Below are positions 46,992 to 54,742 of a DNA stretch of 64,000 nucleotides, piece by piece (position 1 is the stretch's first letter; each line of letters opens with the position of its first letter). The notes under the pieces were generated by a model. That model was not told the origin of the DNA. It was given only the letters and a program-made list of their open reading frames with translations, and made no database searches. Made by a program: the position numbers and the translations under genes. The DNA comes from Actinospica sp035552695 (GTDB lineage Bacteria > Actinomycetota > Actinomycetes > Streptomycetales > Catenulisporaceae): NCBI RefSeq assembly GCF_035552695.1, contig NZ_DASZKT010000131.1, positions 1 through 64,000 on the forward strand. The letters are read 5' to 3'.

Positions 46992-47804
46992 TCAGACGGC
47001 GGTGCGCAGGATCGCGCCGAGTTCCGCGGCGTGCCGCACGACCGCTTCGGCGACGTGCGCGGCGTGGTCGGCGTCGGCGAGCCGCGCGGAGGGAACCGAG
47101 CAGCTGATCGCCTCGGTGGCCGGGTGCTTGTAGTCGAGGGTGGCGGCGAAGCAGCCGAGGCCGGCCGTGTTCTCGCCGCGCTCGATCGAGTAGCCGCGCT
47201 CGCGCGTCCCCGCGAGGTCGTCGAACAGCGCCCGGCGATCGGTCAGGGTCTGCGGGGTGATGGCGACGAGGTCGGCCGGCAGGAGCGAGTCGACCTCCTC
47301 CTCGGTGCGCTGGGCGAGCAGCGCCTTGCCGAGCGAGGTCGCGTGCGCGGGCAGCCGCCGGCCGACGCGGGAGGTGAGCCGCAACTGGTGGGCGGACTCG
47401 CGGCTGGCCAGGTACACGATGTCCGCGCCGTCGAGCCGGGCCAGGTGCACGGTCTCGTTGACCTCGGCGCGCAGGTCCTCCAGCACGCGGGTCGCGGCCC
47501 GGATGACCGGGTCGCGGTCGAGGTACGAGGTGCCGACGAGCAGCGCGCGCACGCCGATGGAGTAGCCGGTGCCGCGCCGGTCGGTCTCCACCCAGCCGCG
47601 CGCCACGAGCGTGCGCAGGAGGACGAAGAGGCTGGATTTCGGGTAGGAGAGTTCTCGCTGGATCTCGCTGAGCGTCAGCGGTTCACTGGTACGGGCGAGC
47701 AGTTCCAGCAACTCCACGGTGCGGTCCGCGGACTTGACGCCCGCCACCGCCGCACCGCCGTCTGCCGCCTTGACGTGCTCTGGTCGCCGTTCTAGGGTTC
47801 CCAT
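46992..47804 (-). CDS. IclR-family regulator of the uronate/aldarate genes
   Basis: 270 aa from ATG 47804, which has TATGAT 6 nt upstream. The winged HTH is at about 23-85 (SADRTVELLELLARTSEPLTLSEIQRELSYPKSSLFVLLRTL), then the linker, then the effector domain with TSLGKALLAQ, GYSIERGENTAGLGCFAA and ISCSVPSARL. IclR regulators bind small carboxylates such as sugar acids. The palindrome at 47826-47841 covers its -35, and a sister site sits at the gudD promoter, so it probably represses itself, kdgD and gudD. It is expected to be released by an aldarate or keto-deoxy intermediate. Confidence 0.9.
   Translation of the reverse strand: MGTLERRPEHVKAADGGAAVAGVKSADRTVELLELLARTSEPLTLSEIQRELSYPKSSLFVLLRTLVARGWVETDRRGTGYSIGVRALLVGTSYLDRDPVIRAATRVLEDLRAEVNETVHLARLDGADIVYLASRESAHQLRLTSRVGRRLPAHATSLGKALLAQRTEEEVDSLLPADLVAITPQTLTDRRALFDDLAGTRERGYSIERGENTAGLGCFAATLDYKHPATEAISCSVPSARLADADHAAHVAEAVVRHAAELGAILRTAV
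47793..47798 (+). promoter_or_regulatory. kdgD: kdgD promoter (-35 TTGACG at 47770-47775, -10 TAGGGT)
   Basis: The two hexamers are 17 nt apart. The promoter reads towards kdgD, and the palindrome at 47826-47841 lies about 20-35 nt downstream of the predicted start site, a position for repression by roadblock. Confidence 0.45.
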
Positions 47805-47810
47805 AGATTC

Positions 47811-47816
47811 ATCATA
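47811..47816 (-). promoter_or_regulatory. iclR promoter -10 (TATGAT), leaderless
   Basis: On the minus strand TTCACA (47835-47840) and TATGAT (47811-47816) are 18 nt apart, and the ATG is 6 nt after the -10. The -35 is part of the palindromic operator, which predicts autoregulation. Confidence 0.55.
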
Positions 47817-47825
47817 CTGCACTAG

Positions 47826-47841
47826 GTTCACTCATGTGAAC
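47826..47841. promoter_or_regulatory. Operator GTTCAC-N4-GTGAAC, iclR/kdgD site
   Basis: GTTCACTCATGTGAAC is a perfect inverted repeat with 6-bp arms. The only comparable site noticed in the window is GTTCACGTACGTGAAC at 53499-53514, before gudD. Confidence 0.7.
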
Positions 47842-47862
47842 ACCCGCGAAGGGACCAACCCC

Positions 47863-48795
47863 GTGCCGCCCAGCGCCAGCCCCCGCCGCCTCGACGGCCT
47901 GCTGTTCTTCCCGGTCACCGCGTTCGACGCGGACGGCCGCTTCGCCCCGGGCGGGTACCGGGAGCACGTCGAGGCCCGGATCGCCGACGGGCCCGGCGCG
48001 ATCTTCGCGGCCTGCGGCACCGGCGAGTTCCCGGCCCTCGCGCCGGACGAATACGAGCTCTGCGTCCGCACGGCGGTGGCGGCCGCGGATTCGCGTGTGC
48101 CGGTGATCGGCGGCTGCGGCTACGGCACCGCCCTGGCCAAGGAGTACGCGCGGGCGGCCGAGCGTGCCGGGGCGGACGGCCTGCTGGTGCTCCCGCCGTA
48201 CAGCGCGGACGGCGGCCAGGACGGCCTGCTGCGGCACTACACGGCGCTCGCCGATTCCACGGACCTGGACCTGATCCTGTATCAGCGCGACTCGACCGTC
48301 TTCACGCCGGAGACCGTCGTCGAACTGGCGCAGGTGCCGAACATCGTGGGCTTCAAAGACGGCCGCGGCGACCTGGACCTGATGCTGCGGATCGTCAGCG
48401 CGGTGCGCACTTCCCGTACTCCGGGCGAGCCCGAACTGCTGTTCTTCAACGGCATGCCGACCGCCGAGATGACGCAGCCCGCGTACCGGGCCATCGGCGT
48501 GCCGCTGTACTCCTCGGCGGTGTTCTGCTTCGCCCCCGACATCGCACTGGCCTTCCACGGCGCGCTGGAGAAGGGCGATCGCAAGACCGTGGACACGCTG
48601 ATCGACGAGTTCTTCCGTCCGTACGTGCAACTGCGGCACAAGCGCCCTGGCTACGCGGTATCCCTGGTGAAGGCGGCGACGCGCGCTGCCGGGCACGAGG
48701 TCGGGGCGGTACGCGCGCCGTTGACCGAGCCGGATCCGGAGCACGTGGCGGAACTGCTGGCGCTGCTCGATCGCGCGCGAGCGGCGCTCGCATGA
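47863..48795 (+). CDS. kdgD: 5-dehydro-4-deoxyglucarate dehydratase
   Basis: 310 aa from GTG 47863, with GAAGGGA 8 nt upstream; GTG 47836 is also in frame but lies inside the operator. It is a class I aldolase-fold (DHDPS/NAL) enzyme with AACGTGEFPALA, ILYQRDS and the Schiff-base Lys165 in NIVGFKDGRGDLD. The C-terminal RPYVQLRHKRPGYAVSLVKAA is the KdgD ending. It dehydrates and decarboxylates 5-keto-4-deoxyglucarate to 2-oxoglutarate semialdehyde, between GudD and the dehydrogenase. The next gene overlaps by 4 nt. Confidence 0.92.
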   Translation: MPPSASPRRLDGLLFFPVTAFDADGRFAPGGYREHVEARIADGPGAIFAACGTGEFPALAPDEYELCVRTAVAAADSRVPVIGGCGYGTALAKEYARAAERAGADGLLVLPPYSADGGQDGLLRHYTALADSTDLDLILYQRDSTVFTPETVVELAQVPNIVGFKDGRGDLDLMLRIVSAVRTSRTPGEPELLFFNGMPTAEMTQPAYRAIGVPLYSSAVFCFAPDIALAFHGALEKGDRKTVDTLIDEFFRPYVQLRHKRPGYAVSLVKAATRAAGHEVGAVRAPLTEPDPEHVAELLALLDRARAALA

Positions 48796-49925
48796 GAGGG
48801 CTCGGAGTCAACCTCTATCCGTGGGACGTCGCGGGCGACCCGGATTGCGCCGAACGGATAGCCGATCTCGGGGCCGATCGGGTGACGTTGGCTGCGGCGT
48901 ATCACACGGTCAGGGCACTGAGTCCGCGGCATCCGAGCCGCAAGGTCGTGACCGCCACCCATTCGGCCGTCTACTACCGGCCCGAGCGAGCGCACTGGGA
49001 CGACTCGCTGCTCCGCCCGGCGGAGGCGGCGTGGGCGCCCGGTTCGTTCACCGAGGGCGCGAAGGCCCTGCATGCGGCCGGCCTGAAGGTCTACGCGTGG
49101 ACGATCCTGGCGCACAATCAGCGGCTCGGCACAATGCACTCAGAGCACGCGGTCGTCAACGCGTTCGGTGATCCGTATGCGTGGGCGCTGTGCATCAACT
49201 CCCTCGCGGTGCGCACGTACTGCGCGCTGCTCGCGTCTGAGGTGGCGAGCCAGCCGGAGATCGACGGCATCGAGCTCGAATCCTGCGGCTGGTATGGGTT
49301 CGACCACCTGCACGCGCACGACAAGACGAGCAGCATCGCGTTCGACTCCGCGACGAAGTTCCTGCTGAACCTGTGCTTCTGTGCCGCATGCTCGGCCTCT
49401 TATGCGGCCGCCGGGCTCGACGGGCTGCGTGATGCCGTGCGAGCGGCACTCGCTCCGGTCTTCCTGGGCACCGCCGAGTCGGCCGTGCTCGACGCGGAAC
49501 TGCTGGAAGACGTCTCCGCGCTCCGCATCCAACTCGCCTCGCGTTTCCAGGCCGAAGTCGTCGCCGCGGTCCGCTCCGTGCGGCCCAATCTCCCGATTCT
49601 GCTGCATACCTCGGCCGATCCACTCGCCACCGGTGCGAATCCGGGCGCGGTGCCGGACGGAAGCTTCGGTGCGGTGATCCAGTGCGGCGGCGCTCGCTCG
49701 GACGCGGCGCTCGTCGGCCTCCTCGCGTACGCCGATGCTCTCGACAAGGCCGGAACGCCGCAGACGCTCGCGGCGACGCTCAACGTCGTCGGCGGCATGG
49801 GTTCCGACCGGGCCGGACTCGCTTCATGGGTGGACGAAGTCCGCACGGCCGGGGCCAACGAAGTCCGGCTCTACCACGCCGGAATCGCGTCCGCGGCGGA
49901 CCTCGCGGCGATCAGGACCTTGTGA
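48792..49925 (+). CDS. Uncharacterised protein translationally coupled to kdgD
   Basis: 377 aa, starting at the ATGA that ends kdgD. It is soluble and has no signal peptide. Alternating strands and helices with conserved-looking acidic and aromatic residues (MRGLGVNLYPWDVAG, GADRVTLAAAYHTVRAL, LKVYAWTILAHNQRLG, IDGIELESCGWYGFDH, LPILLHTSADPLA and ANEVRLYHAGIASAADLAAIR) suggest a TIM barrel. The segment LNLCFCAACSASYAAAGLD resembles the CFCxxC-like motif of some barrel glycosidase-like proteins. Given its coupling it may process a uronate-containing sugar, but no reaction can be assigned. Confidence 0.65.
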   Translation: MRGLGVNLYPWDVAGDPDCAERIADLGADRVTLAAAYHTVRALSPRHPSRKVVTATHSAVYYRPERAHWDDSLLRPAEAAWAPGSFTEGAKALHAAGLKVYAWTILAHNQRLGTMHSEHAVVNAFGDPYAWALCINSLAVRTYCALLASEVASQPEIDGIELESCGWYGFDHLHAHDKTSSIAFDSATKFLLNLCFCAACSASYAAAGLDGLRDAVRAALAPVFLGTAESAVLDAELLEDVSALRIQLASRFQAEVVAAVRSVRPNLPILLHTSADPLATGANPGAVPDGSFGAVIQCGGARSDAALVGLLAYADALDKAGTPQTLAATLNVVGGMGSDRAGLASWVDEVRTAGANEVRLYHAGIASAADLAAIRTL

Positions 49926-49944
49926 GGCAGTCCGCCGCCGGGAG

Positions 49945-50532
49945 CTAGCCCTTGGCCAGCCCGTCCAGCAGCAGGCGCCAGACGCGCTCGAACTGCTCGC
50001 CGATCTTCGGGTCCGTCCACTCGTGCCGATGGGCCGGATGGTGGAAGCGCGTCGTGGCGTCCCAGATCGCCATCGCGCCGCCGTCCAGCACCGGGGCCCG
50101 GAACTCGCCCGACTCGACCCCGTCCCGCAGGATCCGGGCGATCTGACTAGTCAGCACGCTGACATGCTCGCGGATGACCTCGGAGTCGTCCTTCTCGATC
50201 ATGGCGTAGGTGCCGAAGAGCTCCGGGTCCAGCCGCGCGAGACCGTGCTTGTACTCCACCAGCGCCAGCAGCCACCGATGGAGCCGATCCGCGGCCGGAC
50301 CGGACTCGTCGGCGATGGGCCGCAACTGCCCGGCCTTCTTCTCCAGCCCCTGCTGCACGACGGCCGCGCGCAGCGCCGCCTTCGTGGGGAAATGACGGTA
50401 GACGGAGCCGTGCGAGACGCCGAGGGACTGGGCGACGTCGACGACGGTCGTCTTGGCCGGACCGTACCGACGCAGCGCCTCCTCGGCTGCCGAGAGGATC
50501 TGCTCCCGCGTGAGCGGCTCCGCCGCCATCAT
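49945..50532 (-). CDS. TetR-family regulator
   Basis: 195 aa. The N-terminal HTH is complete: REQILSAAEEALRRYGPAKTTVVDVAQSLGVSHGSVYRHFPTKAALR (residues about 9-55). The rest is an all-helical ligand domain of unknown specificity (DRLHRWLLALVEYKH, HVSVLTSQIARILRDGVESGEF). The gene ends 10 nt before... its upstream neighbour on the same strand, an aldo/keto reductase, whose stop is at 50543, so it is the second gene of a two-gene operon and probably controls it. Confidence 0.9.
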   Translation of the reverse strand: MMAAEPLTREQILSAAEEALRRYGPAKTTVVDVAQSLGVSHGSVYRHFPTKAALRAAVVQQGLEKKAGQLRPIADESGPAADRLHRWLLALVEYKHGLARLDPELFGTYAMIEKDDSEVIREHVSVLTSQIARILRDGVESGEFRAPVLDGGAMAIWDATTRFHHPAHRHEWTDPKIGEQFERVWRLLLDGLAKG

Positions 50533-50542
50533 GACCTACCTC

Positions 50543-51550
50543 TTACTTCTCGCTGTCCAGCGTCCGCGCCTGCGCGGTCGGGTATCGGTCGCCCGCGGCC
50601 GCGTCCCTCGGCACCGCCTTCTCGATCTGCTCCAGGTCCGCGGGCGTGAGCTGGACGTCGAGTGAGCCTAGCGCCTCGGTGAGCCGGTCCCGGCGCCGGG
50701 CGCCGATGAGCGGCACGATGTCCTCGCCCTGCGCCAGCACCCACGCGATCGCGATCTGTGCGACGCTCACGCCCTTGGCCTCGGCGATCGATCGCAGTTC
50801 CTCGACGAGCGAGAGGTTGTGCGCAAGATTCTCGCCCTGGAACCGCGGGGAGTACGTGCGGAAGTCGGTGGCATTGGTCGAGCGGTCCGCGGTCCAGTGC
50901 CCGCTGATCAGCCCGCGCGAGAGCACGCCATACGCCGTGATCCCGATCCCCAGCTCACGCGTCGCCGGCAGGATCGCCTCCTCGATACCGCGCGAGATCA
51001 GCGAGTACTCGATCTGCAGATCGGTCACCGGGTGTACGGCATGCGCCCGACGAATCGTCTCGACACCAACCTCGGACAGGCCGACCTGCCGCACGTAGCC
51101 AGCCTCGATGAGCTCCGAGATAGCGCCGACCGTCTCCTCGATCGGCACGGCCGGGTCCAGCCGGGCGGGCCGGTAGATGTCGATGTAGTCGACACCGAGC
51201 CGGGTGAGCGTATACGCCAACGCGGTCTTCACGGCCGCGGGCCGCGCGTCATAGCCGAGCCAGGCCGAGTCCGGACCGCGCTGCGCCCCGAACTTCACCG
51301 AGATCCGCACCGACTCGCGCGGGATCCCGAGCTGCTTCAGCGCGCGGCCGAGCAGCATCTCGTTGTGCCCCATGCCGTAGAAGTCGCCGGTGTCCAGCAC
51401 CAGCATGCCGGCGGCGACGGCCGCCTCGATCGTCGCGATGGATTCGGCTTCCTCGGCCGGCCCGTACATCCCGGACATCCCCATCAGCCCGAGCCCGAGC
51501 GCGCCGGAACCGACCGCGGCCGTTCCGGTCCCCAATGTGCGAGTGATCAT
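50543..51550 (-). CDS. Aldo/keto reductase lacking the usual catalytic His
   Basis: 335 aa from ATG 51550; GAGGAG lies 6 nt upstream, while it directly abuts the ATG at 51556. TIM-barrel AKR features: Asp and Tyr of the tetrad in VLDTGDFYGMGHNEMLLG and Lys in ISVKFG. At the fourth position, where relatives read LYYQHRVDP, this protein reads IYRPARLDP, so His is replaced by Ala. NADPH-binding residues lie in VPLIGARRRDRLTEAL. Loss of that His changes or removes carbonyl reduction in characterised AKRs. It is followed by a TetR gene 10 nt downstream. Confidence 0.88.
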   Translation of the reverse strand: MITRTLGTGTAAVGSGALGLGLMGMSGMYGPAEEAESIATIEAAVAAGMLVLDTGDFYGMGHNEMLLGRALKQLGIPRESVRISVKFGAQRGPDSAWLGYDARPAAVKTALAYTLTRLGVDYIDIYRPARLDPAVPIEETVGAISELIEAGYVRQVGLSEVGVETIRRAHAVHPVTDLQIEYSLISRGIEEAILPATRELGIGITAYGVLSRGLISGHWTADRSTNATDFRTYSPRFQGENLAHNLSLVEELRSIAEAKGVSVAQIAIAWVLAQGEDIVPLIGARRRDRLTEALGSLDVQLTPADLEQIEKAVPRDAAAGDRYPTAQARTLDSEK

Positions 51551-51628
51551 CGTCATCTCCTCGTCCTAGCGATACCTCAAGCTTGGACCTTGGAATGACA
51601 GATGTCAATCTTTGTCAGCCGTACTCCG

Positions 51629-52006
51629 CTAGGCGGTCACGATGGAGCCCTGCAGCGACATGACCGTCGAGTTCACGGCCTCGATGATGTCCACCGGGAC
51701 GTGCAGCTTCCACAGCACGGAGACGAGGTAGTCGCGCACGAGCAGGAACTGCCGCTCGGTGATGTCCAGGCCCGTGTGCGCGTCGACCATGTCCCGGCCC
51801 TCGTACGCGCTCGGTCCGCCCAGCACGCTCGTGAGCAGTGCCGCCTGGTGCTTCTTGAGCTGAACCATGTCCGTGGTGGCGAAGGACTCCTTGAGTTCCT
51901 CGTCCGCGAGCACGAGGTCGTAGAACTCGCTCACCGCCAGCTGCAGCGCCGGGCCGCCCCCGATCCGCCGGTAGAACGAGGCCGCCGTAAGCTCCTCAGT
52001 CGTCAT
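51629..52006 (-). CDS. glbN: Group I truncated hemoglobin
   Basis: 125 aa from ATG 52006, with GGGAG 6 nt upstream. The 2-over-2 globin pattern fits: SFYRRIGGGPALQLAVSEFYDLVLADEEL with the B10 Tyr, then LKKHQAALLTSVLGG (E helix), GRDMVDAHTGLDI with proximal His77, and a helical end. It binds heme and probably oxidises NO or carries oxygen, by analogy with Mycobacterium HbN. It is monocistronic; three 14-bp tandem repeats lie 120-160 nt upstream. Confidence 0.88.
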   Translation of the reverse strand: MTTEELTAASFYRRIGGGPALQLAVSEFYDLVLADEELKESFATTDMVQLKKHQAALLTSVLGGPSAYEGRDMVDAHTGLDITERQFLLVRDYLVSVLWKLHVPVDIIEAVNSTVMSLQGSIVTA

Positions 52007-52125
52007 CGCCAACTCCCGTCATCCCGCTCGACCAACGCTTCGCAGAGATCTGATCGCGGGAGTGCTTCGCCCGTGCGCGTCGCAGGTAAAGCCGCAAGAA
52101 ACTTCCGCTCTCAGGCGGGTCGCAC

Positions 52126-52166
52126 GCGGTGTGAGATGAGCGGTGTGAGATGGGCGGTGCGAGAAG
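52126..52166. repeat. Three tandem 13-14-bp repeats, unit GCGGTGTGAGATGR
   Basis: Copies at 52126-52139, 52140-52153 and 52154-52166 follow one another; the first two differ at one base and the third is less exact. They lie in the gap between gudD and the truncated hemoglobin gene, upstream of the latter. Confidence 0.7.
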
Positions 52167-52195
52167 ATCCGGTGGGACTGGAAGTACCCGACCGC

Positions 52196-53485
52196 TCAGA
52201 ACCGGGGCTTGCGCAGCTCCCAGCCGGGCTCCGCCAGCCGCATCGCGGAGGCGTCGTCGCGCACTCGGACGCCGCACTCCTCGTACTGGCGGTTGAGCTG
52301 TTCGAGGGCGTCGTAGTCCAGTTCCACCCCGAGGCCGGCGTCGCCGGGAACCAGCAGCGCGCCGGTCTGCTTGTTCCACTCGAAGGCGCCGGGCTGGACG
52401 ACGTCCTCGCGCGTCCACGGCGAGTGCGTGTCGCAGGCGTACGTCAGGTTGGGGACGGCGGCGGCGAGGTGGGTCATCGCGGCGAGCGAGATGCCCATGT
52501 GGGTGTTCGAGTGCATCGACAGGCCCCAGCCGAAGGTTTCGCAGATGCCTGCGAGCTTCAGCGAGGCGCGGAAACCGCCCCAGTAGTGGTGGTCGGAGAG
52601 CACGACCTTCACCGAGTCGAGCGCGACGGCCTCGGGGATCTCCTGGAACGCGGTGACGCACATGTTGGTCGCGAGCGGCAGCGAGGTGTGCCTGGCGACC
52701 TCGGCCATGCCCGGATTGCCGCCGGTCGGGTCCTCGAGGTACTCCAGCAGGCCTTCCAGGCGCTTGGCGCTGCGCTTCGAGGTCTCGATCGACCAGTTCG
52801 CGTTCGGGTCCAGACGCAGCGGGAGGTCGGGGAACGCGTCGCGCAGGGCCTCGATCGCGTCGGTCTCGGTGTCCGGGTCGAAGACGCCGCCCTTGAGCTT
52901 CAGCGAGCCGAAGCCGTAGGTCTCGACCATGCGCTCGGCCTGCCTGACGATGCCCTCGGGGTCGACCGCATCGCCCCAGTCGTCGTCCTTGTAGCCCGGC
53001 CCGGTGGCGCCCTCGGGGTGCTTGGCCCAGCGGTAGAACAGGTACGCGCTGTACGGCACCTCCTCGCGTACCGCGCCGCCGAGCAGGTCGCATACGCGCA
53101 GGCCGGTCGCCTTGCCCTGCGCGTCGTAGCAGGCCACTTCGAACGCGCCGATCGTCTGGCCGACCGTCTTCTGCAGCGAGGCCTTGCCGACGAGCTCGGT
53201 GAGCGTGCTCGGGGTCACGCCGGCGAGCACCGCCGCGACCCGCTGGGTCAGGCCGTTGAGGTCGAAGACGCTCAGGCCGACGAGCGCGGGGGCCGCCTTG
53301 CGCAGGTTGTCCAGCGTCGGGGTGTCGCCGTACGCCTCGGACAGGCCGATCACGCCCTCGTCCGTGCGCAGCTCGATGACGGCGCGCAGCTGGTACGGCT
53401 GGTGCACGCCGGAGGCGTTGAGCAGCGGCGGATCGAGCACCGCCACGGGGGTCACGACGACGTCGGTGATCTTCGGTGTCCGCAT
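52196..53485 (-). CDS. gudD: Glucarate dehydratase
   Basis: 429 aa from ATG 53485 with GGAGG 4 nt upstream; ATG 53497 has no ribosome-binding site and overlaps the operator. It is an enolase-superfamily enzyme of the GudD type: SLKLKGG (KxK base), metal ligands in LRLDPNANW, YLEDPTGG and ATNMCVT, the His-Asp base pair side in LSMHSNTHMGIS, and ACDTHSPWTREDV. It dehydrates D-glucarate to 5-keto-4-deoxyglucarate, feeding KdgD. It lies 2.3 kb from the kdgD gene pair, beyond the AKR/TetR operon and glbN, but shares the IclR-type operator. Confidence 0.94.
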   Translation of the reverse strand: MRTPKITDVVVTPVAVLDPPLLNASGVHQPYQLRAVIELRTDEGVIGLSEAYGDTPTLDNLRKAAPALVGLSVFDLNGLTQRVAAVLAGVTPSTLTELVGKASLQKTVGQTIGAFEVACYDAQGKATGLRVCDLLGGAVREEVPYSAYLFYRWAKHPEGATGPGYKDDDWGDAVDPEGIVRQAERMVETYGFGSLKLKGGVFDPDTETDAIEALRDAFPDLPLRLDPNANWSIETSKRSAKRLEGLLEYLEDPTGGNPGMAEVARHTSLPLATNMCVTAFQEIPEAVALDSVKVVLSDHHYWGGFRASLKLAGICETFGWGLSMHSNTHMGISLAAMTHLAAAVPNLTYACDTHSPWTREDVVQPGAFEWNKQTGALLVPGDAGLGVELDYDALEQLNRQYEECGVRVRDDASAMRLAEPGWELRKPRF

Positions 53486-53498
53486 GACGCCTCCCATG

Positions 53499-53514
53499 GT
53501 TCACGTACGTGAAC
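53499..53514. promoter_or_regulatory. Operator GTTCAC-N4-GTGAAC, gudD site
   Basis: GTTCACGTACGTGAAC is a perfect 16-bp palindrome directly downstream of the gudD -10 and 14 nt before the ATG. Its arms are identical to those at 47826-47841. Confidence 0.7.
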
Positions 53515-53518
53515 GCAA

Positions 53519-53549
53519 TGCATATCGCTGAACGGCTCGGCTACCGCAA
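53519..53549 (-). promoter_or_regulatory. gudD: Probable gudD promoter
   Basis: On the minus strand TTGCGG (53544-53549) and TATGCA (53519-53524) are 19 nt apart. The operator begins 5 nt beyond the -10, so a bound repressor would cover the start site. Confidence 0.4.
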
Positions 53550-53582
53550 CATATGCTGTGCGATCTGGGGCGTCAAGCGCGC

Positions 53583-54353
53583 TCAGCGCACCGGGTGGCC
53601 GAGCTCCCGCAACGCGTCCTTGACCTCGCCGATGCTCAGCTCGCCGAAGTGGAACACCGAGGCGGCCAGCACCGCGTCCGCGCCCGCCGCGACGGCCGGG
53701 GCGAAGTGCTCGACCTTGCCCGCGCCGCCCGAGGCGATCACCGGGATGGTGACCTCGGCCCGTACGAGCCGGATCAGCTCCAGGTCGTAGCCGTCCTTCG
53801 TGCCGTCCGCGTCCATAGAGTTGAGCAGGATCTCGCCGGCGCCGAGCTCCGCGGCGCGCGCGGCCCACTCGATCGCGTCGATGCCGGTGGAGGTGCGGCC
53901 GCCGTGCGTGGTGACCTCGAAGCCGGAGTCGGTCCGCACGCCCTCCGGGCAGCGCCGCACGTCGGCGGAGAGCACCAGCACCTGACGGCCGAAGCGCTCC
54001 GCGATCTCGGTGATCAGCTCGGGCCGCGCGATGGCCGCCGTGTTCACGCCCACCTTGTCGGCGCCCGCGCGCAGCAGCCGGTCCACGTCCTCGGCGGTGC
54101 GCACTCCCCCGCCGACGGTCAGCGGGATGAACACCTGCTCGGCCGTGCGGCGGACCAGGTCGTAGGTGGTCTCGCGGTCCCCGCTCGAGGCCGTGACGTC
54201 GAGGAACGTGAGCTCGTCCGCACCCGCCGCGTCGTACGCGCGAGCCAGCTCGACCGGATCGCCCGCGTCGCGCAGGTCGGCGAAGTTGACGCCCTTGACC
54301 ACGCGGCCGGCGTCCACGTCGAGGCACGGGATGACGCGAACGGCGAGGGTCAT
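53583..54353 (-). CDS. hisF: Imidazole glycerol phosphate synthase, cyclase subunit
   Basis: 256 aa. The catalytic Asp11 is in VIPCLDVDAGRVVKG and the second Asp in LLNSMDADGTKDGYD; PLTVGGGVRT and IPVIASGGAGKVEHF bind the phosphates. It joins PRFAR with ammonia from HisH to give IGP and AICAR. Its ATG overlaps the ridA stop by 4 nt. It is the last gene of this his operon. Confidence 0.97.
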   Translation of the reverse strand: MTLAVRVIPCLDVDAGRVVKGVNFADLRDAGDPVELARAYDAAGADELTFLDVTASSGDRETTYDLVRRTAEQVFIPLTVGGGVRTAEDVDRLLRAGADKVGVNTAAIARPELITEIAERFGRQVLVLSADVRRCPEGVRTDSGFEVTTHGGRTSTGIDAIEWAARAAELGAGEILLNSMDADGTKDGYDLELIRLVRAEVTIPVIASGGAGKVEHFAPAVAAGADAVLAASVFHFGELSIGEVKDALRELGHPVR

Positions 54354-54742
54354 CTCGCACCGTCCCGGTAGGCGTCGAGCTCGACCTCGACCAGCATCTG
54401 CGGGTCGATCAGCTTGGACACGACGACCATCGTGGCCGCCGGCCGCATCGCGTCGAACAGTTCCTTGTGCGCGCGGCCGACCGGGGCCATGTCGCGGGAG
54501 TGCGTGACGTACATCCGGGTGCGCACGATGTGCTCTTTGCCGAACCCGGACTCCTTCAGCGCCTCAAGCGCGAGGCTGAACGCCGTCATCGCCTGGCCGT
54601 ACGGGTCGCCCTCGTTGTGCACCACGCCGTCGACGACCGCCGTGCAGCCGGAGACGTAGGCGTTGGGTCCGGCGATCACGGCCCGGCTGTAGCCGAAGGC
54701 GTCCTCCCACGGACCGCCGGACGCGATTCGAATCACACTCAA
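54350..54742 (-). CDS. ridA: RidA-family enamine/imine deaminase
   Basis: 130 aa from TTG 54742, which overlaps the priA stop; GTG 54736 is the alternative. The family blocks are GPWEDAFGYSRAV, VSGCTAVVDG, EGDPYGQAMTAF and HIVRTRMYVTHSRD. The usual arginine contacting the carboxylate is in VRTRMYV. It clears reactive 2-aminoacrylate and similar imines. It sits between priA and hisF with 4-nt overlaps on both sides, so it is a full member of the his operon. Confidence 0.88.
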   Translation of the reverse strand: MSVIRIASGGPWEDAFGYSRAVIAGPNAYVSGCTAVVDGVVHNEGDPYGQAMTAFSLALEALKESGFGKEHIVRTRMYVTHSRDMAPVGRAHKELFDAMRPAATMVVVSKLIDPQMLVEVELDAYRDGAR

